Shown here: piece after piece, positions 1-6,473 of the stretch | Numbering within the stretch: the stretch's first letter is position 1 | How the letters are laid out: every line of letters starts with the position of its first letter | Source: an uncultured Gemmatimonadota bacterium | GTDB lineage: Bacteria; Gemmatimonadota; Gemmatimonadetes; Gemmatimonadales; Gemmatimonadaceae | Length of the DNA: 8,553 nucleotides | Assembly: GCA_903894655.1 (NCBI GenBank) | Contig: CAITQY010000748.1 | Span: 1 to 8,553, forward strand | Direction of reading: 5' to 3' | Position numbers and translations under genes: made by a program | Notes under the pieces: model-generated | Told to the model about the DNA's origin: nothing | Databases searched by the model: none | Seen by the model: only the letters and a program-made list of their open reading frames with translations

Positions 1-725
1 GCGGGGGCCGCCGCACGGGCCGGGGTGGCCGCGGCGATTTTGTCCGCGGCGAGAATCGCCGTGACGCCGAACTTGTTGGGCACGTCGGCGCAGCTCACGA
101 ACGACGCGGGGCCGCGTACGCCACCCGACGCACCCGCGCCCGGGGCGGCCATGAACACGGCCACCTTGCCCGTGAACGCTGCCGGGTCGAGCATGACGGC
201 GGTGTCGCCCCAGACGCCGGCAAATACCGCCGGCACGCCGTTCAGCTCGGCCTTGCCACCGAAGCCGTTCTGCGCGGTCGGCGCGGTCGGAATCCAGTCG
301 CGCTTGGCCGCCAGCGCGGCACCACCGACGCGTAGCGCCGAGCTGCTGCTGTCGAACTGGGTGGGGCCGAAGGGGAGCGTCTGGAAGTAGCTCCCGCTGT
401 CGCCGGCCGGCTTGAGGCCGAGGCGCTTGAACTCACCGGCGATGTACTCGGTCCCCTTGAAGTTGCCCTTTTCGCCAATCCGCCGGCCCTGCATGGAGTC
501 GTCGGCGAACTGGTAGAGTCGGGTGCGGAGATCGTTGGCGGTGATCGCCGACACGGTGGGCCGTGGGGCCCACGTGCGGGGACCCTCATCTGGCCACACC
601 GCGCGTTGAGGGCGTGCCACCTTGGTGGCGCTGGGGCGGTTCTGCGCGGGGAGGGCAACGGCGGCGCCGGCCAGCAGGGCTACGGCCGTTGCAGCAAGAC
701 GTGCGGGTCGAAACACGAGACGCAT
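1..725 (-). CDS. Secreted M28-family metallopeptidase, N-terminal part (partial)
   Basis: The minus-strand frame starts at the ATG at 725-723 and runs open off the left edge (241 codons visible). An in-frame TGA lies three codons upstream, so this is the first possible ATG; no good Shine-Dalgarno is visible. Residues 1-28 form a Sec signal peptide (MRLVFRP, then an Ala/Leu-rich core ending ALPA-Q). Residues 60-115 carry a block I associate with bacterial M28 aminopeptidases: ITANDLRTRLYQFADDSMQG, then KGTEYIAGEFKRLGLKPAG and YFQTLPF. Residues 165-235 (VPAVFAGVWGD, GKVAVFMAAPGA, GVTAILAADK) look like the protease-associated (PA) domain that M28 enzymes often carry before or within the catalytic domain. 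The zinc-binding catalytic residues lie outside the window, so activity cannot be judged. The likely role is hydrolysis of peptides outside the cytoplasm. Family assignment is by recognition of sequence style, without a database search. Confidence 0.8.
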   Translation of the reverse strand, partial: MRLVFRPARLAATAVALLAGAAVALPAQNRPSATKVARPQRAVWPDEGPRTWAPRPTVSAITANDLRTRLYQFADDSMQGRRIGEKGNFKGTEYIAGEFKRLGLKPAGDSGSYFQTLPFGPTQFDSSSSALRVGGAALAAKRDWIPTAPTAQNGFGGKAELNGVPAVFAGVWGDTAVMLDPAAFTGKVAVFMAAPGAGASGGVRGPASFVSCADVPNKFGVTAILAADKIAAATPARAAAP

Positions 726-838
726 CCTTGGTCAGGTGAAACAGGGAGCCGGACGCACTACCGAACGGCCAGCGATCCTCAACAATACGCCCCATATTGC
801 TCCGGCGTTCATCTGATTCCCGCCGACCTTGGTGCCCT
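726..838. promoter_or_regulatory. Divergent intergenic region between M28 peptidase and BNR protein genes
   Basis: These 113 bases separate two divergently transcribed genes for exported proteins and must hold promoters for both, unless transcription enters from elsewhere. Candidate -10 elements are weak: TATTGT on the minus strand (787-782), about 57 bases before the peptidase ATG, and CATATT on the plus strand (793-798), about 40 bases before the BNR-protein ATG. Neither has a convincing -35 partner. No clear operator palindrome was seen. The existence of a divergent control region is well supported; the individual elements are guesses. Confidence 0.35.
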
Positions 839-3800
839 ATGCGCGTCCGCTCCTCCCGTTTCCTGCTTTCGGCCCTGCTGTGGGCCCTTCCTACTGTCGC
901 GTCCGCCCAGGCGGCGCCGCCCTTTTCGGCGGCTGATCTGGGGGCGCTCCGCCTGCGGAACATCGGCCCCGCCTCCATGAGCGGCCGCGTGGTCGACATG
1001 GACGTCGTGGAGTCCAATCCGGGCACGTGGTACGTGGCCGGTGCGACCGGCGGCCTCTGGCGCACCGAGGACAACGGGGTGACCTGGGCGTCCACCTTCG
1101 ATGCCCCGGTGCACTCCATCGGCGACGTGGCGGTGTTCCAGCCCAACCCGCAAATCCTCTGGGTGGGCACCGGCGAGCGCGCCAGCCGCCAGAGCGTAGG
1201 GTGGGGTGACGGCGTCTACAAGAGCACCGATGGCGGGAAGACGTGGCAGAACATGGGACTCGCCACGAGCATGCACATCGGCCGCATTCAGCTACACCCG
1301 AGCGACCCGAACATCGCCTACGTGGCGGCGCAGGGCTCCGTGTGGGGCGCCGGCGGCGAGCGCGGGTTGTACCGCACCACGGATGGCGGCCGCAGCTGGA
1401 CGCGCACGCTGGCCGTGGACGACGAAACCGGCGCGACTGATGTGGCGATGGACTGGAACGATCCGAACGTGCTGTACGCCGCCACGTATCAGCGTCGCCG
1501 CAGTGCGTATGGATTCGACGGCGGCGGCCCGGGCAGCGCTCTCTGGAAGAGCATCGACGCCGGCGTGACGTGGACCAAGCTCACGGGACACGGATTGCCC
1601 GAGGGCGAGTACGGCCGCATCGGCATCGGCGTGTATCGCAAGAATCCGAAAATCCTCACGGTCAGCATCGAGCAGGGCGCGCGTTACAACGCCAGCACGG
1701 CGTACATCGTGCGCAAGGCGGGCGTGTATCGCAGCGAAGATGCGGGCGCCACGTGGACGTTCATGAGCGACTGGAATCCCCGTCCGATGTACGCGAGTCA
1801 GGTGATCATCGATCCGAACGACGACCAGCGCATCTACATGCTGAACGCCTATTCGTTCAGCGACAACGGCGGCAAGACGTTCATGGCGCCGCGCACCACC
1901 ACGCATGGCGACGATCGCTTCGTGTGGGTGAATCCCGCCAACAGCCGTCACGTGGTGAAGCTCGACGACGGCGGCATCGGCATCAGCTACGATCGCGGCA
2001 ACAAGTTCCTGTATGTCACGTCGCTGCCGCTGTCGCAGTTCTATCGCGTGACGACCGACAACGCGGTGCCCTTCAACATCTACGGCGGCTTGCAGGACAA
2101 CGGCTGCTGGATGGGCCCGAGCGCCAGCTGGAACACCAGCGGCGTGCTGAACGATCACTTCTCGCGCTTGTGCGGCGGCGACGGCTTCCACGTCACGCCG
2201 AATCCGCTCAACGCACGCACCGTCTACTCGGCGTCTCAGTTTCTGGGGTTGCAGCGCAACGACACGAAAACGTGGGAAGTGCAGGACATCCGCCCGGGTG
2301 ATTCCACCGGCCACATTGCCGGCCGTCGCAACTGGGAAACGTGGGGCAAGCCGGGGGCCACGCAGGTGCTGGGCAACGCGATGCATCCGGCCAACTGGGA
2401 TGCGCCGTTCATCATCTCGCCGCACGACACGGCTACGGTGTACGCCGGCGGCCAGCATCTGTTCAAGTCGGTGAACAGCGGCCGCACCTGGAAGGACCTC
2501 GGCGATATGAGCACGGGCGTCGATCGCTCGACGTTGCCGCTGATGGGACGCAAGCCGGGCGAGAATACGCTGTCGCTGGATGACGGCGTGCCCTACTTCC
2601 CGGGGGTGACGGCGCTGGCCGAGTCGCCGCGCGTGAAGGGTGTGCTGTACGTGGGCACCGATGACGGGCGCTTCCGCGTGTCGCGCGATGGCGGCATCAC
2701 GTTCACCGACGTGCAGAGCCGTTTCCCGGGGCTGCCGAAGGATTCGTGGTTCGCTGGCGTGGAAGCGTCGCGCCACGCGGCGGGTACGGCATATGTGGTG
2801 GTGGACAATCACCGCAGCAACGACTTCACGAACTACGTGTACGCCACGAGCGACTTCGGCACCACCTGGCGCCGCATCGACGCAGGGCTTCCCGCCAACC
2901 GGGTCGCGCGTACGGTGCGCGAAGATCCGCGCAATGCGAAGCTGCTGTACCTCGCCACGGAGTTCGGCGTGTTCATTTCGCCTGACGCTGGCGGACAGTG
3001 GGTGCCGCTGCGCAACAACATGCCGATGATGCCGTTCAACGACATCACGATTCAGACGCGCGACAACACGCTGGTGTTGGGCTCGCATGCACGCGGTCTC
3101 TGGATTCTCGACCAGATCAACGCGCTGCAGGAGCTCACGCCGGCAGTGGCGGCCAAGAGCGCACATCTCTTCACGGTGCAGCCGGCGATGCAGATCCGCA
3201 CCACGAACGTGCGTCCGCACACCGGCGACATGATCTTCCGTGGCGAGAACCCGGCCAACGGGGCGCTGATCGATTATTGGGTGCGCGAGGCGGGTACGTC
3301 GGTGGAGCTCACGGTGCTCGATAGCGCGGGGCGCGCGGTGCAGACGCTCAAGTCCACCAGCACGCGCGGTATCAATCGCGTGGTGTGGAATCTGCGTCAC
3401 GCCGAGCTGCCGATCCGCAGTGGTGGCGGTGAAGACGATGACGCGGGGCCGAGCGCGACCACGCCGGGGCCGCTGGTGTTGCCGGGTACGTACACGGTGC
3501 GGCTGTCGGTTGGTGGCGCGGCGCAGCAACAGCGTGTGATCGTGAAGGAGGATCCGCGCATCACCGTGTCGCGCGCCGAGCGGGCGGCGTGGACGGCGTT
3601 CCATCGCGAGATTGCCGCCCTGGCCACGTCGCATGCGCCGGTCGCCGAGCGGTGGCGGGGCAAGACCGGCACCGACGCCGCCACGCGCGACGGCAAGCGT
3701 CAGGCGAGTGAGCTGAGTGCGCGGATTTCGGGACTGTATGGTGCGGTGGCGCGCTACACCGGCGCACCCACGTCGGATCAGCGGTCGGAGCTGCGGTACT

Positions 3801-3841
3801 TCACGCGCATGGCGGCGGAGCTGGAGAAGGCAGGACGGTGA
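839..3841 (+). CDS. Secreted BNR/Asp-box repeat protein, sortilin/VPS10-like beta-propeller (1000 aa)
   Basis: An exported protein of 1000 residues. The frame is open from an earlier TTG at 797, but the ATG at 839 puts a Sec signal peptide exactly at the N-terminus (MRVRSSRF, then a Leu/Ala core, ending VASAQA near residue 25), so I choose it; no Shine-Dalgarno is evident. Eleven Asp-box motifs (S/T-x-D-x-G-x-T-W type) are visible, ten of them beginning near residues 75, 128, 179, 237, 298, 340, 543, 614, 669 and 713, for example KSTDGGKTW and RTTDGGRSW, plus the degenerate ISYDRGNKF near 385. These mark the blades of one or two beta-propellers, as in VPS10/sortilin and BNR-repeat proteins. 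Residues about 800-905 (ENPANGALIDYW to GTYTVRLSVGG) resemble the FlgD/Ig-like module that often follows this propeller in bacteria; the last 95 residues look helical. No transmembrane helix is seen. Databases often call such proteins glycosyl hydrolases because sialidases share Asp-boxes, but I see no sialidase catalytic set, so a binding or peptide-related role is at least as likely. It is divergent from the M28 peptidase gene. Confidence 0.87.
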   Translation: MRVRSSRFLLSALLWALPTVASAQAAPPFSAADLGALRLRNIGPASMSGRVVDMDVVESNPGTWYVAGATGGLWRTEDNGVTWASTFDAPVHSIGDVAVFQPNPQILWVGTGERASRQSVGWGDGVYKSTDGGKTWQNMGLATSMHIGRIQLHPSDPNIAYVAAQGSVWGAGGERGLYRTTDGGRSWTRTLAVDDETGATDVAMDWNDPNVLYAATYQRRRSAYGFDGGGPGSALWKSIDAGVTWTKLTGHGLPEGEYGRIGIGVYRKNPKILTVSIEQGARYNASTAYIVRKAGVYRSEDAGATWTFMSDWNPRPMYASQVIIDPNDDQRIYMLNAYSFSDNGGKTFMAPRTTTHGDDRFVWVNPANSRHVVKLDDGGIGISYDRGNKFLYVTSLPLSQFYRVTTDNAVPFNIYGGLQDNGCWMGPSASWNTSGVLNDHFSRLCGGDGFHVTPNPLNARTVYSASQFLGLQRNDTKTWEVQDIRPGDSTGHIAGRRNWETWGKPGATQVLGNAMHPANWDAPFIISPHDTATVYAGGQHLFKSVNSGRTWKDLGDMSTGVDRSTLPLMGRKPGENTLSLDDGVPYFPGVTALAESPRVKGVLYVGTDDGRFRVSRDGGITFTDVQSRFPGLPKDSWFAGVEASRHAAGTAYVVVDNHRSNDFTNYVYATSDFGTTWRRIDAGLPANRVARTVREDPRNAKLLYLATEFGVFISPDAGGQWVPLRNNMPMMPFNDITIQTRDNTLVLGSHARGLWILDQINALQELTPAVAAKSAHLFTVQPAMQIRTTNVRPHTGDMIFRGENPANGALIDYWVREAGTSVELTVLDSAGRAVQTLKSTSTRGINRVVWNLRHAELPIRSGGGEDDDAGPSATTPGPLVLPGTYTVRLSVGGAAQQQRVIVKEDPRITVSRAERAAWTAFHREIAALATSHAPVAERWRGKTGTDAATRDGKRQASELSARISGLYGAVARYTGAPTSDQRSELRYFTRMAAELEKAGR

Positions 3842-3866
3842 TTCTTGGTGTCTTTCTAGGATCGGT

Positions 3867-4004
3867 GAACTGATCACGCAGAGAGGCAGAGTGCGCAGAG
3901 AACGCAGAGGCGTGCTACGGAACGGTCGTGGCACGCTTTTGTGTTTTTCATGAAAGGCATTTTCTGCGAGCTCTGCGTTCTCTGCGTCTCCGCGTGATCG
4001 GTTC
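3867..4004. repeat. Intergenic inverted repeat built from GCAGAG units
   Basis: The left arm (3867-3909) reads GAACTGATCACGC followed by units of GCAGAG at 3878, 3886, 3895 and 3904 (spacing 8, 9, 9). The right arm (3971-4004) is its reverse complement with units CTCTGC at 3971 and 3980 and CTCCGC at 3988, ending in GCGTGATCGGTTC. The outer 13 bases pair apart from one wobble. The left arm has one more 9-base unit than the right. The 61-base centre holds a separate, smaller hairpin (3910-3936). Transcribed, the whole forms a long branched stem after the BNR-protein gene. This is the style of a palindromic REP-like element; copies elsewhere in the genome would confirm it. Confidence 0.85.
3910..3948 (+). 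terminator. Intrinsic terminator after the BNR-protein gene
   Basis: The stem GCGTGCTACG (3910-3919) pairs with CGTGGCACGC (3927-3936) with one wobble pair and a 7-base loop, followed at once by TTTTGTGTTTTT (3937-3948). This is a textbook rho-independent terminator pointing along the plus strand, 68 bases after the stop codon of the BNR-protein gene. It sits in the centre of the larger GCAGAG dyad. It would separate that gene from the deacetylase gene, consistent with the latter having its own promoter. Confidence 0.82.
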
Positions 4005-4022
4005 CAACACAGCGACTAGAAT
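3994..4022 (+). promoter_or_regulatory. Putative promoter giving a leaderless mRNA for the deacetylase gene
   Basis: TAGAAT at 4017-4022 matches the -10 consensus TATAAT at five of six positions and lies six bases before the ATG at 4029. A 17-base spacer upstream is GTGATC (3994-3999), a three-of-six match to TTGACA. With this -10, transcription would start at about the A of the start codon, giving a leaderless message; in agreement, no Shine-Dalgarno precedes the ATG. The -35 segment overlaps the right arm of the inverted repeat. Sequence match only. Confidence 0.5.
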
Positions 4023-4028
4023 TCACCA

Positions 4029-4934
4029 ATGCTGCACCTCTGGTCCTCCTCGAAATACGCCATCGAACTGCCCGACGGGCATCGGTTTCCGATGTCCAAG
4101 TACGAGCTGTTGCGGGAAGGCGTGCTGGCCGAGGGACTGGTGCCACCGGAGCGGCTGCACGACCCGCAGCGGGTGCCCCTCGACGATCTGCTGCTGGTTC
4201 ATACGCGCGAGTACGTGGACCACATCACCAACGGCACGCTGCCGTACGCCGAACAGCGGCGGATCGGATTGCCGTGGTCGGAGAGTTTCGTGGAGCGCGC
4301 CTATCGCGTGGTGCAGGGCACCTGCGAAGCCGCCGAGTCGGCGCTCACGCATGGGGTGGCGATGAATCTGGCCGGTGGCACGCATCACGCCTTCCCCGAT
4401 CGTGGCGAAGGGTTCTGCACCTTCAACGACGTGGCGGTGGCGATCCGTCGCCTGCAGCGCGATGGGCGCGTGCGTCGGGTGGCGATCGTGGATCTCGATG
4501 TGCACCAGGGGAACGGGACGCACGCCTGCTTCGCTGGTGATCCGCAGGTGTACACGTTCAGCATGCACGGGGCGAAGAACTTCCCGTTTCACAAGGTGCC
4601 GGGCACGCTCGACGTCGAGCTCGACGACGGCACTGGTGATGCGGCGTATCTCACCCTGTTGGCGGCGCATCTTCCCGCGGTACTGCGCGAGGCGCGTCCC
4701 GATCTCGTAGTCTATCTGGCTGGTGCCGATCCGCACGAAGGGGACAAGCTCGGGCGGCTCACGCTCACCTTCGAGGGGTTGCACCGCCGCGACGCCTTGG
4801 TGCTGGAAATGTGCCGTGAGATCGGGGTGCCGGTGTGCGCCACCATGTCTGGTGGCTACGGCCGGGACGTGCGGGACACGGTCGAGGTGCACCTGAACAC
4901 GGTGCGGGTGCTGCGGAGCTTCGCGGGGCGATAA
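4029..4934 (+). CDS. Histone deacetylase-family (arginase/deacetylase fold) protein
   Basis: A cytoplasmic zinc-dependent deacetylase of the HDAC/AcuC/acetylpolyamine-amidohydrolase superfamily, 301 residues, the usual length for the compact bacterial subgroup. The catalytic set is complete: tandem histidines H119-H120 in GGTHHAF; GFCTFNDVAVA (128-138); zinc ligands D157 and H159 in DLDVHQGNGT; the third ligand D234 in AGADPHEGDKLG; and the catalytic tyrosine Y277 in SGGYG. Roles are assigned by analogy with class I HDACs such as HDAC8. Gln160 stands where many HDACs have a second His; I believe this is common in this bacterial subgroup. The N-terminal WSSSKYAIELPDGHRFPMSK is also a subgroup feature. 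There is no signal peptide. The substrate is unknown: acetyl-lysine (for example on acetyl-CoA synthetase, as for AcuC), acetylpolyamine or another acyl-amide. No Shine-Dalgarno is visible; a -10 box six bases upstream suggests leaderless translation. It probably shares a transcript with the dehydrogenase gene 40 bases downstream. Confidence 0.93.
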   Translation: MLHLWSSSKYAIELPDGHRFPMSKYELLREGVLAEGLVPPERLHDPQRVPLDDLLLVHTREYVDHITNGTLPYAEQRRIGLPWSESFVERAYRVVQGTCEAAESALTHGVAMNLAGGTHHAFPDRGEGFCTFNDVAVAIRRLQRDGRVRRVAIVDLDVHQGNGTHACFAGDPQVYTFSMHGAKNFPFHKVPGTLDVELDDGTGDAAYLTLLAAHLPAVLREARPDLVVYLAGADPHEGDKLGRLTLTFEGLHRRDALVLEMCREIGVPVCATMSGGYGRDVRDTVEVHLNTVRVLRSFAGR

Positions 4935-4961
4935 CTTCCACCGATTCCTTCTTCCACAACC

Positions 4962-4966
4962 AGGAG
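4962..4966 (+). promoter_or_regulatory. Shine-Dalgarno site of the sugar dehydrogenase gene
   Basis: AGGAG lies eight bases before the ATG at 4975. It is the only strong ribosome binding site seen before a gene in this window, and it fixes the start. The 40-base gap after the deacetylase stop holds no terminator, so translation probably initiates on a shared mRNA. Confidence 0.8.
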
Positions 4967-4974
4967 ACCTCCGG

Positions 4975-6144
4975 ATGGTACGTCGAACGTTCCTGCTTGC
5001 GACTGCGGTGGCTACCGCGAGCGCGCTGTGTGCACTCTCTGCCGCGGCGCAGTCACCCGTGTACAAGTCGTCGGTGCACGATTACCGCCTCGTCACCGTG
5101 GCCGAGGGGCTGGTGCAGCCGTGGGCAATGACGTTCCTCCCGGGCGGCGACCTGCTCGTGACCGAGCGTCCCGGCCGTCTCCGTATCGTGCGCGGCGGCA
5201 AGCTGCTGCCCACGCCGGTGACGGGTGTGCCGGAGGTGGACGCTCGCGCACAGGGTGGGCTGCTCGACGTCGTGGCGCACCCGAACTTTGCCACGAATAA
5301 GCTGATCTATCTCAGCTACTCCAAGCCCACCGGCGTCGGGGTCGCCACCACGGCGGTCGCACGTGGGCGCTTCGAGAACAATGCGCTGGTGGACGTGAAG
5401 GATGTGTTCGTCGCCGACACCAAGGGTGCGCCCGGCCACTACGGCTCGCGCATCGCGTTCGACAAGAGTGGCATGATGTTCGTCACCGTCGGCGAGCGTC
5501 AGGTGCCCTCCACCGGCGATCTCGAGAAGCATCCGGCGCAGGACCTGTCGAACCATCATGGCAAAGTCATTCGCCTGTTCGACGACGGCCGCGTGCCGCC
5601 CGACAATCCGTTCGTGGGCACGTCGGGGGCGAAGCCCGAGATCTGGAGCTACGGTCATCGCAATCCGCAGGGGCTCGCCATTCACCCCACCACGGGCGAC
5701 GTCTGGGCCACCGAGCACGGACCGCAGGGCGGCGATGAGCTCAACCTGATTCAGAAGGGGCTCAACTACGGGTGGCCAGTGATCGGCTTCGGTGTGAACT
5801 ACCGCACCGGTACGGCGATTCACACCTCGACGATGCGCGCTGGCATGGAACAGCCCAAGCACCTGTGGGTGCCCTCCATTGCCACGGCGAGCCTCATGAT
5901 CTACACGGGCGACAAGTTCCCGGCGTGGAAGGGCAGCTTCTTCGTGGGGGGACTTTCCGGACAGCGCATCGTGCGTCTCACGACCGACGGCACGGTGTTC
6001 AACGTCGAGGACAATCTGGTGCGCACGCAGGGACGCATCCGCGACGTGAAGCAGGGACCGGACGGGTTCATCTACTTCTCGATCGATGACGCACAAGCGA
6101 AGCCGACAGCGGTGATGCGCATGGAACCAATCGCGCGGAAGTGA
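4975..6144 (+). CDS. Exported PQQ-dependent sugar dehydrogenase (soluble aldose/glucose-sorbosone dehydrogenase family)
   Basis: A 389-residue protein with a Sec signal peptide (MVRRTFLLATAVATASALCA, cleavage likely after AAA near residue 25), so it acts in the periplasm or outside the cell. The mature part is a six-bladed propeller of the GSDH type, similar to E. coli YliI/Asd, which uses PQQ to oxidise the C1 hydroxyl of aldoses. Family motifs in order: LVQPWAMTFLPGGDLLVTER (46-65); QGGLLDVVAHPNF (93-105); GHYGSRIAFD (154-163), whose H155 likely corresponds to the general-base histidine; NHHGKVIRL (193-201); GHRNPQGLAIHP (227-238); TEHGPQGGDELN (246-257), a hallmark of the family; and NYGWP (264-268). 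Length and motifs are normal, with no truncation. The actual sugar and electron acceptor cannot be read from sequence, and no PQQ biosynthesis genes are in the window. The stop is followed within six bases by the large intergenic dyad. Confidence 0.93.
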   Translation: MVRRTFLLATAVATASALCALSAAAQSPVYKSSVHDYRLVTVAEGLVQPWAMTFLPGGDLLVTERPGRLRIVRGGKLLPTPVTGVPEVDARAQGGLLDVVAHPNFATNKLIYLSYSKPTGVGVATTAVARGRFENNALVDVKDVFVADTKGAPGHYGSRIAFDKSGMMFVTVGERQVPSTGDLEKHPAQDLSNHHGKVIRLFDDGRVPPDNPFVGTSGAKPEIWSYGHRNPQGLAIHPTTGDVWATEHGPQGGDELNLIQKGLNYGWPVIGFGVNYRTGTAIHTSTMRAGMEQPKHLWVPSIATASLMIYTGDKFPAWKGSFFVGGLSGQRIVRLTTDGTVFNVEDNLVRTQGRIRDVKQGPDGFIYFSIDDAQAKPTAVMRMEPIARK

Positions 6145-6149
6145 ACTGA

Positions 6150-6318
6150 TGAACGGCGCTAAGAGTTTACGGCGCCAAGAATCAACGGCGCGAAGGTAAA
6201 AAGCGCGAAGAAGAAACGGCGAATCAGTGCGCAGCGCGCGGTTCGCCGTTTTCGCATTTTACTCTTCGCGCCCGTAAGCTTCGCGCGGTTGATTCTTCGC
6301 GCCGTTCACGCTTCGCGC
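6150..6318. repeat. Large intergenic dyad of eight regularly spaced GCGCGAAG octamers
   Basis: The left arm carries octamers GCGC(T/C/G)AAG at 6156, 6172, 6188 and 6203; the right arm carries the reverse complement CTTCGCGC at 6264, 6279, 6295 and 6311. All four pairs share the same centre, position 6237. Starts are 15-16 bases apart within each arm, with 7-8-base linkers that match less well than the octamers. The longest matched block is 6177-6195 with 6279-6297 (18 of 19). A further hairpin (6214-6251) lies in the centre. The element fills the space between the sugar dehydrogenase stop (6144) and the TAG at 6321-6323 that ends the extended flavoprotein frame. It has no coding character. 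It is either a palindromic repeat family or a protein-binding array. Confidence 0.85.
6214..6256. terminator. Central hairpin of the dyad, possible bidirectional terminator
   Basis: AAACGGCGAA (6214-6223) and TTCGCCGTTT (6242-6251) form a perfect 10-base stem around an 18-base loop. On the plus strand TTTTCGCATTTT overlaps the stem end; on the minus strand the stem is followed by CTTCTTCGCGCTTTTT. Both T tracts are imperfect. Its place between convergent genes makes a bidirectional transcription end plausible, but the signal is weaker than the terminator at 3910-3948. Confidence 0.4.
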
Positions 6319-6320
6319 CC

Positions 6321-6473
6321 CTAGCAGTTCAGGATCTCAACGTCGCGCACCACGCTGCCGGCTACGCTGCTCTGCAGGTATTCCATCACGTCGCGCGCCG
6401 TGTACGACGCGCGATCGCCGAGGAAAGCGCCGATGTGTAGCAGTTCATCACCGCTCGTGATCAGCGCCGGTTC
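6321..6473 (-). pseudogene. Cut-off C-terminal 50 codons of the nitronate monooxygenase-like gene
   Basis: Directly after the TAA at 6476-6474, in the same frame, there are 50 open codons ending at TAG (6323-6321). They encode EPALITSGDELLHIGAFLGD (first 20), then SYTARDVMEYLQ. From memory, full-length relatives of this flavoprotein end with a similar block (roughly E-P-x-L-V-T-x-G-x-D-L, then Y/W-T-A-x-x-x-x-Y-L), so this stretch looks like the authentic C-terminus separated by a nonsense codon. The convergent dyad begins immediately beyond the TAG, which also supports the TAG as the original end. No ATG or ribosome site suggests separate translation. Confidence 0.7.

Noticed and set aside
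797..838. TTG at 797 as the start of the BNR-protein gene, adding 14 residues
   Set aside because: The ATG at 839 places a typical signal peptide at the exact N-terminus; the upstream extension is Arg/Ser-rich and would bury it.
586..1170. Minus-strand open frame of 194 codons across the divergent intergenic region
   Set aside because: It is out of frame with the M28 peptidase and overlaps both the peptidase and BNR genes; its translation has no family resemblance.
1292..3934. An 880-codon open frame on the minus strand, antisense to the BNR-protein gene
   Set aside because: Its product is dominated by Arg, His and Ala with no recognisable motifs, as expected when a GC-rich gene is read in an antisense frame. 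The plus-strand gene has a signal peptide and eleven Asp-boxes and fully explains the region.
4023..6096. Two 347-codon minus-strand open frames antisense to the deacetylase and dehydrogenase genes
   Set aside because: Both are His/Arg-rich shadow frames without motifs, while the plus-strand frames contain complete catalytic motif sets.
6150..6318. CRISPR array, because of regularly spaced short repeats
   Set aside because: The repeats are only eight bases with 7-8-base linkers and inverted in the second half; CRISPR arrays have direct repeats of about 24-40 bases with unique spacers of similar length.
6145..6320. A small gene or structured regulatory RNA in the dyad
   Set aside because: No start codon with a ribosome site and no coding pattern is seen; the symmetry of the octamers explains the sequence better. 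A transcribed RNA cannot be excluded.
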